This document shows positions 25,976 through 36,642 of a DNA stretch of 64,000 nucleotides, piece by piece. The position numbers were made by a program, and so were the translations under genes. Within the stretch, counting starts at the first letter, position 1. Each line of letters starts with the position of its first letter. Below the pieces are notes generated by a model. That model was given only the letters and a program-made list of their open reading frames with translations, ran no database searches and was not told the origin of the DNA. This DNA is from Rhodobacterales bacterium (lineage in GTDB: Bacteria; Pseudomonadota; Alphaproteobacteria; Rhizobiales; Stappiaceae), in the NCBI GenBank assembly GCA_008107755.1, contig VIRH01000101.1, forward strand, positions 124,001 through 188,000, given 5' to 3'.

Positions 25976-27204
25976 GACCCGGAAGCGTTCTGCTTGCCGC
26001 GATCACCGGTTTCATCTGGGGTGCCGTCACCATTCTCGTGGTCGGGATCACGCTGACACTGGTGACGGGAGAGGTCACCGTGCCGCAGGCGACAGCCGCA
26101 GGAATTGCCGGCCTTGTCGGTGCGCTGGTCTATGTCTGGCGTCAGTCTGCATCGGACAACGGCGGTGTTCCTGCCTGGGCGATGACGGCGGTGGCTGTCT
26201 TCGTGGTTCTTCTGGCGACCACCTTCGCAGCCCCCTTCGGCTTGCCGCTGGGCGTCGTCCCCGTTTGGCAGGGGCTTGCACTGGCCGTGGTTGTCGCGAG
26301 TGTAACGGCAGCCATTCATCTGTCACTGAACGGCGCGCGGCTCGGTGCGATGACCCGCTACGAGCGCGAGGTCGTCTACATCCGTGTCGCCAAGGGGATC
26401 GGCTTCATCGTCTTCACGATCATCGTGGCTCTGCCGTTCTACGTAATGGTGATGACGTCTCTGAAGAGCCAGCAGGAGCTGCTTGCCAATCCGCTGGATC
26501 TCTCCATTGATTTCTCGCAAGGGATCTCGGGGCTGTTGCGGTCCTATGTGGAGCTGTTCACCCAGTTCAATTTCGGACGGTATCTCCTGGTTTCCACCTT
26601 CGTTTCGGTGGGAACCGTGGTGCTGACGCTGCTGTTCTCGGTGCCCGGCGCCTATGCGGTTTCGCGGCTGAAATTTCCCGGCCAGGCGTTTCTTGCCCGC
26701 TCGGTGCTGCTCATCTACATGGTGCCGGCCATCGTGCTGGTGATCCCGCTTTATGCCGTCTTCTCCCAACTCGGCCTTCGCAACTCGCTGACCGGCCTTC
26801 TGATCGTTTATCCGGCGACGACGATCCCGGTCGCGCTCTACATGCTGCAGGGCTATTTCCGCGGTCTGCCGTCGGAGCTGGAGGAAGCCGGTCTCATGGA
26901 CGGGCTGTCGCGGCTCGGCGTGATCCTGAAGATCACATTGCCGCTGTCCCTTCCTGCCCTTGCCTCCGTATCGCTCTACGTCTTCATGATCGCCTGGAAC
27001 GAATTCCTGTTCGCGTTCATGTTCCTGGATGATCCGGCGATCTTCACCCTTTCGCGTGGCGTGGTGTCCCTCAATTCCTCCGAGGTCCCGCGTCAGCACC
27101 TGATGGCGGGCGCGGTGATTGCCACCGTGCCCGTCCTTTTCATCTTCCTTTGGTTCGAGCGTTTCCTTGTCCAGGGCCTGACGGCCGGCAGCGTCAAGGG
27201 ATAG
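25972..27204 (+). CDS. CUT1 sugar ABC permease (MalG-like) with N-terminal membrane extension
   Basis: Second permease, 410 residues, overlapping the first by 4 bases. The canonical MalG-type core starts at about residue 140 (YIRVAKGIGFIVFTIIVALPFYVMVMTSLK) and contains the EAA loop ELEEAGLMDGLSRLGVILKITLPLSLPA. The first 125 residues add about four hydrophobic helices not found in standard MalG (about 280 residues). Long MalG-like proteins also occur in alpha-glucoside systems of rhizobia. It pairs with the upstream MalF-like subunit and the ATPase at 28558. Confidence 0.9.
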   Translation: MRPGSVLLAAITGFIWGAVTILVVGITLTLVTGEVTVPQATAAGIAGLVGALVYVWRQSASDNGGVPAWAMTAVAVFVVLLATTFAAPFGLPLGVVPVWQGLALAVVVASVTAAIHLSLNGARLGAMTRYEREVVYIRVAKGIGFIVFTIIVALPFYVMVMTSLKSQQELLANPLDLSIDFSQGISGLLRSYVELFTQFNFGRYLLVSTFVSVGTVVLTLLFSVPGAYAVSRLKFPGQAFLARSVLLIYMVPAIVLVIPLYAVFSQLGLRNSLTGLLIVYPATTIPVALYMLQGYFRGLPSELEEAGLMDGLSRLGVILKITLPLSLPALASVSLYVFMIAWNEFLFAFMFLDDPAIFTLSRGVVSLNSSEVPRQHLMAGAVIATVPVLFIFLWFERFLVQGLTAGSVKG

Positions 27205-27249
27205 CCAGCAGTTCAAGAGGGCCGCGGAGACGGCCCGCGGGAGACATCT

Positions 27250-28539
27250 GTGTCAGACATGAATCTAGATAAAACGGCGCAGTCGATTCTGGTCGAGAAC
27301 GACCAGGGCGGCTACACCATCCCAACCAAGGGCCTTTACCCCTACCAGTGGAACTGGGATTCGGTCTTCGTTGCGCTGGGATTTGCCACATTCGATCAGG
27401 ACCGTGCCTGGCGCGAGATCGAGATGCTGTTCGAGGGGCAGTGGCGCGACGGAATGGTGCCGCATATCCTGTTCCGCAAGGATGATCCGAGCTATTTCCC
27501 CGGTCCCAAGGTCTGGGGCACGGACGGCGGGCCGATCCCGAGTTCCGGTCACTCCCAGCCGCCTGTTGCAGCGACAGTGGTCAGGGATCTGGTCGAAGGA
27601 GACCGATCCGGAAAGGCGCTTGAGCGGGCGAGGGCCCTTCTGCCGAAGCTGATGGCCTGGCACCGCTGGTACCTTGCCTATCGCGATCCGCAGGACCTTG
27701 GCGTTCTTGCCGTCATGCATCCGTGGGAATCCGGCCGAGACAACCTGCCGGATTGGGACGAGGCGCTTCGCGCAGTCGAGATCCGCGACGTCGAACCCTA
27801 CGTGCGCAAGGACACCTCCCATGTCGATCCGTCCATGCGTCCTCACAAGGACGACTACGACCGTTACCTCAGCATCGTTGCGGCGGGGCGCAAGGCCGGC
27901 TGGGATCCGGAGAAGGTCGCGGCGACCTGTCCGTTCTTCGTTGCCGACCCGGGCGTGACATTCATTTTCCTGCGGGCGAACCGCGATCTTCTGAAGGTCG
28001 CCGAGGCGCTTGGCGCCGATGCCGAGGCGAAGGAGATCCGGGGCTGGATCCAGAAGATGGAAAAGGGGGCGACGACGCTCTGGAACGAAGACCTGAAGGC
28101 GCATGTGGCCCGCGACCTGAGGTCAGGCAAGCTGACCGACGGGATCTCCAGTGCCTCCTTCCTGGCGCTTTACGCGGGTCTGACCGACGAACCTGTCCTC
28201 TCCTCGCTGCAGGGACATTTCGACCGGATCGCATCGAAAGTCCGCTATCTCATGCCGTCCTATGATCCCGACCACCGCAGCTACGAGCCTCTGCGCTACT
28301 GGCGCGGACCGGTCTGGGCAATGATCAACTACATGATCGCCAGAGGCTTCGCGGATGCCGGTGATGCGAGCCGGGCCGAGCGCATGCGCGCCGACACCGA
28401 GGCTCTGATCGAAACCGGCGGTTTTGCCGAATATTTCAGCCCGGAAAGCGGAACCGGTGCGGGCGGTGGGGCCTTCTCGTGGACCGCCGCAATCTGGCTC
28501 ACCTGGGCTTCGCCCTCTCGCGCAGATCAGGCAGCATAA
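27250..28539 (+). CDS. MGH1/GH63-type glycoside hydrolase, possible glucosyl- or mannosyl-glycerate hydrolase
   Basis: An (alpha/alpha)6-barrel glycosidase of 429 residues without a signal peptide, so cytoplasmic. GTG 27250 follows CGGGAG at good spacing; ATG 27259 is an alternative. Motifs: YPYQWNWDSVFVALGF, LFEGQWRDGMVPHILF, PWESGRDNLPDWDEAL (candidate acid Asp), LRYWRGPVWAMINYMIARG and a C-terminal FAEYFSPESGTGAGGGAFSW (candidate base Glu). This combination is that of the GH63-related glucosylglycerate/mannosylglycerate hydrolases. It is encoded between the permeases and the ATPase of an ABC operon, so it should cleave the imported sugar. Confidence 0.8.
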   Translation: MSDMNLDKTAQSILVENDQGGYTIPTKGLYPYQWNWDSVFVALGFATFDQDRAWREIEMLFEGQWRDGMVPHILFRKDDPSYFPGPKVWGTDGGPIPSSGHSQPPVAATVVRDLVEGDRSGKALERARALLPKLMAWHRWYLAYRDPQDLGVLAVMHPWESGRDNLPDWDEALRAVEIRDVEPYVRKDTSHVDPSMRPHKDDYDRYLSIVAAGRKAGWDPEKVAATCPFFVADPGVTFIFLRANRDLLKVAEALGADAEAKEIRGWIQKMEKGATTLWNEDLKAHVARDLRSGKLTDGISSASFLALYAGLTDEPVLSSLQGHFDRIASKVRYLMPSYDPDHRSYEPLRYWRGPVWAMINYMIARGFADAGDASRAERMRADTEALIETGGFAEYFSPESGTGAGGGAFSWTAAIWLTWASPSRADQAA

Positions 28540-28557
28540 CCCTCGGGGAGAAACGAC

Positions 28558-29616
<1,059 letters not shown>

Positions 29617-29674
29617 CCGCCTCCTGCTGACCTGCTGACCACGCTCGGCCAGGACGACGTTCCGCGGTATCTTC

Positions 29675-30550
29675 TTACCGCGGGATGACATCCACCTTGT
29701 GGTCGGTCGTCTGCGGGCCGGCGGTGCGCAGCACTCCCTTCACCGGCGCGACGTCGCCATAGTCCCGGCCTCTTGCCACAACGATGTGATCCTGACCGAC
29801 GCGCACTGCGTTGGTCGGGTCGTATTCGATCCAGCCGACGTCGATGCCGCACCAGGCGCGCACCCAGGCGTGCATGGCGTCAGCGCCTTCGAGGCGCGGC
29901 TGGCCCTCGGGCGGGATCGTGCGCAGGAAGCCGGAGACATAACCGGCCGGAATGCCGACACTTCTCAGGCAGGCAATCATGATGTGGGAGAAATCCTGAC
30001 AGACACCGTGCCGTCGCTCGAAGGCCTCGAGCACGGGCGTGTCGACGGTGGTCGCGTCCGCATCAAAAGACATGTCCGCGTTGAGGGCCTTGCCGATCGT
30101 CTCGACGGCAGTCAGCGCGCTCATGGTCGGATGGATCCATTCCTCGGCATAGACCGCGAAGGCGGGATCAAGCGTCAGGCGCGGCGAGGCTGCCAGGAAG
30201 TGCACCGGCTCGTCCGGCCTCAGCGACTGGATGCTGGACAGTTCCCGCGCCATGCCGGAAAGCGACGGGGAGACATCGAACGCTTCGGGCACTGCGGTCC
30301 GGTCGATGCGCGCGTTGAGCCTGAAGCTCAGTTCGCTATGGCTTTTCCGGTAGGCGACGTCCGTGACTGCATTTCTGAAGAAATCGCTGCGATCGAGCCG
30401 TTCGGAGGGGCCAGGGACAAGGTGAACCTGACCGTGAATGAGCCTTTGCTCGCCGACAATGGTCGCCGGCATCAGACGCAGGGCATGGCGGCCGGCATTG
30501 GCCGGGCTCGCGTATTCGTAAGTGATCTCCAGCGCGACGTCATACAGCAA
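29675..30550 (-). CDS. transglutaminase family protein (COG1305 type)
   Basis: Cytoplasmic protein of 291 residues with a bacterial transglutaminase-like N-terminal domain (YDVALEITYEYASPANAGRHALRL) and a transglutaminase core. The papain-like triad is intact: C184 in RHGVCQDFSH, H227 in DAMHAWV and D244 in IEYDPTNA. Such proteins are more likely peptidases or amidases than protein cross-linkers. It is the last gene of a minus-strand cluster with a permuted ATP-grasp/alpha-E protein and a DUF2126 transglutaminase. A hairpin (CCGCGGTA 29662-29669 with TACCGCGG 29676-29683) overlaps its stop codon. Confidence 0.88.
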   Translation of the reverse strand: MLYDVALEITYEYASPANAGRHALRLMPATIVGEQRLIHGQVHLVPGPSERLDRSDFFRNAVTDVAYRKSHSELSFRLNARIDRTAVPEAFDVSPSLSGMARELSSIQSLRPDEPVHFLAASPRLTLDPAFAVYAEEWIHPTMSALTAVETIGKALNADMSFDADATTVDTPVLEAFERRHGVCQDFSHIMIACLRSVGIPAGYVSGFLRTIPPEGQPRLEGADAMHAWVRAWCGIDVGWIEYDPTNAVRVGQDHIVVARGRDYGDVAPVKGVLRTAGPQTTDHKVDVIPR

Positions 30551-30590
30551 GGGTCGTCACTCCGGACGGTTCGAGGGTGGGCACAAGGCG

Positions 30591-32996
30591 CTACCGGATA
30601 TAGGCATCGGTCAGTTCCACTGTCAGAAAGGCGATGCTGTCGCGCAGGTCGCTCAGGGCCTCCGGTGTCAGAGTTTTCGGGCTCGCGATGGCAAGGCTCG
30701 TATGGATCTGCAGGACCGAGCGGGCCAGTTCGGAGAGGTGACCGTGCTCCGTGGCGCCGGGCAGGATGGAGATATGCTCCTTCATCTCTGTGAGCTGATA
30801 GAGCACGGAGCGCGGGTTCTTGGTGTCCATGGCCAGCAGATCCAGGACGGTCGCCTGGCTGAGCGAGACAGCGTAGCGGCGGCTCATGGACATGGCGCTG
30901 TCGCCGACTTCCAGCAGAAGCTCCAGCGATCCCTCCGGAGCGTCCTTCGCGGTGAAGACGGACAGGAGGTCGCTCATCCGCTGCGCCCGTTCCATGGCGC
31001 GGCCGATGCTCAGGAAGCGCCATCCCGTGAAGCGGTACATGTTTTCGTGCACGAGGCCGGAAAAACCGGTGATCTTGCGCAGAAGAAGGCCCATGGCATG
31101 TGGCACGTCCGTGTGCTCGCGCATCCCGCGCCGCGCCCCTTTTGCCGTCTGCAGGAGATCGTTGAGCGCAAGCCAGCCGTCGACGGAAAATCGGTCGCGC
31201 ACCTTGCTGGCGCTGATGACAGCCGATTCCAGCATCGAGATGAGCCCGTCCGGGATGGCCTCCTCCGGGGCAACGCCGATCTGGTCCAGATAGTCGCCGA
31301 TCATCGCCACCAGCGGGGCGTCCGGGTCGGCAGTCTCCATGAGCCGCGCGTGGTAGGCACGCTGAAGACGCACCGCGCCTTCGGCCCGTTCGACATAGCG
31401 GCCAAGCCAGAAAAGGTTGTCGGCCGCCCGCGAGGGAAGTGCGCCCGGTTGGGCCTTGAAGAACGGCGATTCCGTCTGGTGCAGCAGGCTTTCCTTCTCG
31501 GGCCTGTTGCCACCGACGATCCACACGTCGGCAGCGGAGCCGCCGCTCTGCATCGCGATGGCGCTGGCATCGTCGGTCCGCCCGATCCGGGCAAAGCCCC
31601 CTGACATGACTTCCCACCCGTTGGTCGTTCTTGCCAGAAAGACACGAACGCTCATCGGCCGGGGGTGGAGCTCGCCGTCCTGGTAGGCCGGGGTGGTCGA
31701 CAGCGTCACCGCCTCTTGTGCCACCAGCTTCTCGTTCCGGCTGTCGATCCAGCTTTCCAGAATGCCCTTGTGAAACTTGCTGAAATCCCGGCCGATAAAA
31801 TCGGTCTGGGCGGAGGTGAAAGGAAGGGCGGTGGACAGCGCCGGGCTGTACATCATCGTCTCGGCGTGTTCCTTGACGTAGTTCCGCGTGGCGGCCTCGC
31901 CGCACCACCAGGTGGCGACATTGGGGAGCTTCAGTCTTTCGCCAAGGAGGTGCTGACTGATACGCGGCAGGAAGGCCGGCAGCGCACGTGTTTCCAGAAT
32001 GCCGGATCCCAGCGCATTGATCATGGTCAGCGATCCCTCGCGAACAGCCTCGACCAGTCCGGGCGTGCCGATATGCGAGGTCTCGTTCAGTTCGACCGGG
32101 TCGGCCCAGGCTGAATCGAGCCGGCGCCAGAGAACGCTGACGGGACGGACCCCCGCCACCGTGCGCACCATCAGCCGTCCATTCTCTACCGTCAGGTCTT
32201 CACCTTCCAGCAGCATGAAGCCGAGATAGCGGGCGATGTAGGCGTGTTCGAAATAGGTGTCGTTCATCGGGCCCGGCGTCAGGATGGAAACGCGGCTGTC
32301 GCTCTCCCCCTGCAATTCCACCAGGTGGTCGCGGAAACGCCGGAAGAAGCTGGCGAGACGCTGGACATGCGCCTTGGCGAAGAACTCATTGAAGACGCGG
32401 CCGGTCGCAACACGGTTCTCGAGCGCAAAGCCCGCGCCGGACGGGGCCTGCGCCCTGTCGGACAGGACCCACCAGGTGCCGTCGGGGCCTCGCCCGATCT
32501 CGAAGGCAAGAAAATGCAGGAAATGCCCGGACTTGGGCCGGACGCCGACCAGCGGCCGTTGCCATTCCGGGCTCTGGGCGATCAGGCTCGCCGGCAGATA
32601 GCCGTCGGCGACGAGGTGATTGTCTCCGTAAAGATCGGCAACGACCTGTTCCAGCAGTTCGGCGCGCTGGGTCAGGCCCTCGGCAATCACCTGCCAGTCG
32701 TCTTCGCTGATGATGACCGGGATGTGGCTCAAGGGCCATTCGCGCTCATGGGCGCCATCCTGGCCGTACTGGCGGAAATAGACGCCGGCGTCGTTGAGAT
32801 ACTGGTTGCCGCGGGCAAAGCGGTTTTCGATTTCTTCCGCCGTCAGTTTCGACAGATGGTCGAGGAAGGGCCGCCAGACCGGGCGAACGTCCCCGTTCGG
32901 ATCGAGAAGCTCGTCCGAGACGCCGGGAAAGGGCTGGTAGGATTTCAGCAATCCATACCGTCTATCGCCGGTTTTCACCTTTTCTTCCAAATTCAT
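30591..32996 (-). CDS. circularly permuted ATP-grasp type 2 / alpha-E fusion protein
   Basis: Protein of 801 residues joining two families that are separate in many genomes. Residues about 1-480 are the circularly permuted ATP-grasp (COG2308/DUF407), with RGNQYLNDAGVYFRQYG, YGDNHLVADGYLP, ILTPGPMNDTYFEHAYIARYLGFMLLEG and PNVATWWCGE. Residues about 500-795 are the helical alpha-E domain (COG2307/DUF403), with RAADNLFWLGRYVERAEGAVRLQRAYH and a string of paired helices. An ATP-grasp enzyme would form an amide or peptide bond. It is encoded between the two transglutaminase genes, 40 and 160 bases from them. The natural substrate is unknown. Confidence 0.88.
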   Translation of the reverse strand: MNLEEKVKTGDRRYGLLKSYQPFPGVSDELLDPNGDVRPVWRPFLDHLSKLTAEEIENRFARGNQYLNDAGVYFRQYGQDGAHEREWPLSHIPVIISEDDWQVIAEGLTQRAELLEQVVADLYGDNHLVADGYLPASLIAQSPEWQRPLVGVRPKSGHFLHFLAFEIGRGPDGTWWVLSDRAQAPSGAGFALENRVATGRVFNEFFAKAHVQRLASFFRRFRDHLVELQGESDSRVSILTPGPMNDTYFEHAYIARYLGFMLLEGEDLTVENGRLMVRTVAGVRPVSVLWRRLDSAWADPVELNETSHIGTPGLVEAVREGSLTMINALGSGILETRALPAFLPRISQHLLGERLKLPNVATWWCGEAATRNYVKEHAETMMYSPALSTALPFTSAQTDFIGRDFSKFHKGILESWIDSRNEKLVAQEAVTLSTTPAYQDGELHPRPMSVRVFLARTTNGWEVMSGGFARIGRTDDASAIAMQSGGSAADVWIVGGNRPEKESLLHQTESPFFKAQPGALPSRAADNLFWLGRYVERAEGAVRLQRAYHARLMETADPDAPLVAMIGDYLDQIGVAPEEAIPDGLISMLESAVISASKVRDRFSVDGWLALNDLLQTAKGARRGMREHTDVPHAMGLLLRKITGFSGLVHENMYRFTGWRFLSIGRAMERAQRMSDLLSVFTAKDAPEGSLELLLEVGDSAMSMSRRYAVSLSQATVLDLLAMDTKNPRSVLYQLTEMKEHISILPGATEHGHLSELARSVLQIHTSLAIASPKTLTPEALSDLRDSIAFLTVELTDAYIR

Positions 32997-33156
32997 CCCA
33001 AACGTCCCAAACGTAAATCGTCCCGATCATAGCGCAGGTTGGTTAAATCCTTTGCCACTTCCTGAGACGATTTTCCCGCATCAACCTGGAGACGCCTGTC
33101 TTCGTGCCCAGCTTTTCTTTCCTCAACACTCCTTAGCGGACAGAAATGTCTTGCCG

Positions 33157-36100
33157 TCACATATTCTGCGGCCGTCTCAGATCCAGTGTCAGCGGAAACT
33201 CCGGATGCGGGTGTTCAATGGCGGGCGTGTAGAGGCCGGGCGTGTGGCCGTGCGCCTCGAAACGCGCGAGACGCCGGGCCTCGGCCTCGTTGCCGTTGAC
33301 GGGAAACGTCTCGTAATTGCGTCCACCGGGATGGGCGACATGGTAAACGCAGCCCCCGATCGAGCGTCCGCTCCAGCGATCGAAGATGTCGAAGGTCAGC
33401 GGTGCATCGACCGGGTGAACCGGGTGGAGAGCCATTGCCGGCTGCCACGCCTTGAACCGTACCCCCGCCACGGAAACGCCGTTGGTCTCGGTCTTCTGCA
33501 AGGGCATCATGCGGCGATTGCAGGTCACCGTGTAACGGTCCGGGTCGGCGGCGGAAAGCTTGACCTGAAGGCGCTCGGTGGAGCTGTCGGTATAGCGCAC
33601 CGTTCCGCCGATCGCGCCGGTTTCTCCGAGCACATGCCACGGTTCCAGCGCCTGGCGCAGCTCCAGGTGAACCCCGTCCACCTCGATCTCGCCGCAGAAT
33701 GGAAAGCGGAATTCCGCCTGGGCCTCGAACCACTCGGGCCGCATCGCGAAGCCGTGATATTCGAGATCGCGCAGGACATCGAGGAAATCGCTCCAGACGT
33801 GATGGGGCAGCATGAAGCGATCGTGAAGAGTCGTGCCCCAGCGGGTCAGATTGCCGGAGAGGGGCTGTTGCCAAAGGCGGGCGATCAGAGCCCGGAGCAG
33901 AAGTTGCTGCGCAAGGCTCATGCGCGGATCCGGCGGCATCTCGAAGCCCCGGAACTCCACAAGACCCAGCCGGCCTGTCGGCCCATCCGGGGAATAGAGC
34001 TTGTCGATGCAGATCTCTGCCCGGTGTGTGTTGCCGGTGACATCGACCAGCAGATTGCGCAAGAGCCGGTCGACCAGCCAGGGGAACGGCGTGGCGCCCT
34101 CACCGGGGCGGTGGATCTGGGCCAGGGCCACTTCCAGCTCGTAGAGGCCGTCGTGACGGGCCTCGTCCACGCGCGGGGCCTGCGAGGTCGGGCCGATGAA
34201 GAGGCCCGAGAACAGATAGGACAGGCTCGGATGTCGCTGCCAGTGAAGGATAAGACTGCGCAAAAGGTCCGGGCGGCGCAGGAAGGGGCTGTCGAGCGGC
34301 GTCGCCCCGCCAACAACAACGTGGTTGCCACCGCCTGTACCGGTGTGCTTGCCGTCGATCATGAACTTGTCGGCGCCAAGGCGCGACTGGCGTGCGTCCT
34401 CATAGACGCCTTCGGTGATCGAGATGCACTCCTGCCAGCTTTCGGCCGGGTGGATATTGACCTCGATCACACCGGGGTCCGGCGCAACGCGGATGACGTT
34501 CATGCGCGGATCCGGCGGGGGCGGATATCCTTCGATGTGAACAGGTAGCTCCAGTTTTGCCGCGGCTGCCTCGGCAACGGCAATCAGTTCCAGATAGTCC
34601 TCGATGCGCTCCACCGGCGGCATGAAGACACAGAGGCGGCCGTCCCGCGGTTCCACTGAAAGGGAGGTTCTGACAGCGTCTTCGCCGGTTTCGATGTCCG
34701 CCAGCGTCTGTTCCCGGCGGTCCTGCTGGTCGCCGCCAGTGGTGAAGCTGGCAACCTCCTGCTTGCGGCCCGGCTGGTCTTCGTCCGGAGAGGGGCCGAC
34801 CGGAAAGTCCGGCAGCGGATCACGCGGCACGGTCGGGTCGGCGACATTGGTGTAGGGATACTGGGCGGGCGGTACATGGGGGAGGGATTCCAGCGGCAGC
34901 CGGTATCCGACCGGGCTGTCGCCGGGCACCAGGAACAGCTCGTCCCGACGCAGCTTCCATTTTTCGGAGCGCCAGCGCGTTCCGCCGGCCTTCGATTGCC
35001 AGCGCTGGACGGGCAGGACATAGCCGGAGGGTTTGCTGAGGCCCCTGTCGAAGACGCGTGAGATCCGGTGCCGGGCCTCCGCATCCTCAAGCTTCGAATT
35101 CTTCGGCGTCACGTTTTCCGGAAGGTTGGCTTCCTTGACCAGCCAGACGGCCGGGTCCTCATAGGCGGGGACGACATGGTCGGGCGTGATCTCCAGCCGG
35201 TCAGCTATTTCCTGCAACAGGGTTTCGGCGCTTTGCGGGTCTGCGCCGGTCTCGCTGCCTTCGTCGGCGATCAGATCCGGGTCGTGCCAGATCGGCTTTT
35301 CGTCCTTGCGCCAGAACAGCGAGAACGTCCAGCGCGGCAGGGTTTCGCCCGGATACCATTTTCCCTGGCCGTAATGCAGGAAGCCGCCCGGCGCGAAGCG
35401 TTCGCGCAGCTTGCGGATCAGAATATCCGCCTTTTCGCGCTTGGTCGGGCCGACGGCATCCGTGTTCCATTCGGCAGCCTCGAAATCGTCGATGGAAACA
35501 AAGGTCGGTTCACCGCCCATCGTCAGGCGCACGTCTTCCTGCTTCAGGATGCGGTCGATCTTGTCGCCGAGTGCATTGAGCGCGGTCCAGCTGTCGTCGG
35601 AAAAGGGCTTGGTGATGCGCGGGTGTTCGGCAACGCGTGTCACCTTCATGTCGAAGCCGAAGTCGACTTCGGCCTTGCTGGCCATGCCGACGATCGGAGC
35701 CGCGTTCATATAGTGCGGGGTCGCGGCAAGCGGTATGTGGCTTTCTCCGGTCAGGAGGCCAGATGTCGGGTCGAGGCCGATCCAGCCGGCGCCGGGAATA
35801 TAAACCTCCGCCCAGGCGTGCAGATCGGTGAAGTCGTTGTCGGTTCCCGACGGGCCGTCCAGTGCTTCGAGATCCGGCTTGAGCTGAATGAGATAGCCGG
35901 AGACGAAGCGGGCGGCGAGACCAAGATGGCGAAACGCCTGAACGAGCAGCCAGCTGCTATCGCGGCAGGAACCGGTCCCTTTTTCGAATGTTTCCTCCGG
36001 CGTCTGGACACCCGGTTCCATACGGATGACGTAACCGATTTCCTGAGAAACGCGCGCGTTGAGCCCGACAATGAAGTCGACCGTTCTCTCGCGGTCGCGC

Positions 36101-36504
36101 GGAACGGTTTCGAGAAAGGCTTTGAGGCGCGGTCCGGTCGGCTCCAGACGCCGGTAGATCGCGAGGTCGTCGCTCAGTTCGGGCGGGTAGTCGAAGGGCC
36201 ATTCTTCCGCGCTTTCCTCGATGAAGAAATCGAACGGATTGTAGACCGTCATGTCCGCGACGAGGTCGACCTCGATCTTGAATTCGCGCACGGGCTCGGG
36301 AAAGACGAAGCGGGAGAGCCAGTTTCCATAAGGGTCCTGCTGATGATTGACGAAGTGGCCAGCGGGGGAAACCTTGAGAGAATGGGAAAGGACCTTCGTT
36401 CGGCTATGGGGGGCCGGCCGCAGGCGGATGATCTGGGGGCTCAGTGTGACGGGACGGTCGTAGCGGTAATGGGTAAGGTGGTAAATACTTGCACGAATGG
36501 ACAT
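33157..36504 (-). CDS. DUF2126 transglutaminase family protein
   Basis: Large protein of 1115 residues. The N-terminal 290 residues are a transglutaminase-like module with an intact triad: C180 in [11 protein letters not shown]229 in DLHAWAE and D245 in GLDPTSG. The remainder is DUF2126 (for example [63 protein letters not shown]), which resembles glutamate-cysteine-ligase/amidoligase-like folds in family descriptions. There is no signal peptide. It is the promoter-proximal gene of the cluster. A combined amidase/ligase activity is plausible but unproven. Confidence 0.9.
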   Translation of the reverse strand: MSIRASIYHLTHYRYDRPVTLSPQIIRLRPAPHSRTKVLSHSLKVSPAGHFVNHQQDPYGNWLSRFVFPEPVREFKIEVDLVADMTVYNPFDFFIEESAEEWPFDYPPELSDDLAIYRRLEPTGPRLKAFLETVPRDRERTVDFIVGLNARVSQEIGYVIRMEPGVQTPEETFEKGTGSCRDSSWLLVQAFRHLGLAARFVSGYLIQLKPDLEALDGPSGTDNDFTDLHAWAEVYIPGAGWIGLDPTSGLLTGESHIPLAATPHYMNAAPIVGMASKAEVDFGFDMKVTRVAEHPRITKPFSDDSWTALNALGDKIDRILKQEDVRLTMGGEPTFVSIDDFEAAEWNTDAVGPTKREKADILIRKLRERFAPGGFLHYGQGKWYPGETLPRWTFSLFWRKDEKPIWHDPDLIADEGSETGADPQSAETLLQEIADRLEITPDHVVPAYEDPAVWLVKEANLPENVTPKNSKLEDAEARHRISRVFDRGLSKPSGYVLPVQRWQSKAGGTRWRSEKWKLRRDELFLVPGDSPVGYRLPLESLPHVPPAQYPYTNVADPTVPRDPLPDFPVGPSPDEDQPGRKQEVASFTTGGDQQDRREQTLADIETGEDAVRTSLSVEPRDGRLCVFMPPVERIEDYLELIAVAEAAAAKLELPVHIEGYPPPPDPRMNVIRVAPDPGVIEVNIHPAESWQECISITEGVYEDARQSRLGADKFMIDGKHTGTGGGNHVVVGGATPLDSPFLRRPDLLRSLILHWQRHPSLSYLFSGLFIGPTSQAPRVDEARHDGLYELEVALAQIHRPGEGATPFPWLVDRLLRNLLVDVTGNTHRAEICIDKLYSPDGPTGRLGLVEFRGFEMPPDPRMSLAQQLLLRALIARLWQQPLSGNLTRWGTTLHDRFMLPHHVWSDFLDVLRDLEYHGFAMRPEWFEAQAEFRFPFCGEIEVDGVHLELRQALEPWHVLGETGAIGGTVRYTDSSTERLQVKLSAADPDRYTVTCNRRMMPLQKTETNGVSVAGVRFKAWQPAMALHPVHPVDAPLTFDIFDRWSGRSIGGCVYHVAHPGGRNYETFPVNGNEAEARRLARFEAHGHTPGLYTPAIEHPHPEFPLTLDLRRPQNM

Positions 36505-36642
36505 TTATCGACCTTGTTTCAGAGAAACCTCAAAACAGTCGGGACAGATTTTCACATATTTCCCTGAGGCACCACGCCTTTCTACGCAAAGTAGCGCCCG
36601 CGCAGGAGGACTGCACGCATGGAGCGCCCTTGCGCGGTCCGG

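Noticed and set aside
33052..34548. 498-codon open frame on the plus strand within the DUF2126 gene
   Set aside because: Same reason: a shadow of the real minus-strand gene, with no motif and no promoter context.
35068..36567. 499-codon open frame antisense to the DUF2126 gene
   Set aside because: Low-complexity, Gly/Arg/Val/Asp-rich translation typical of antisense in GC-rich DNA; the opposite strand has an intact transglutaminase triad.
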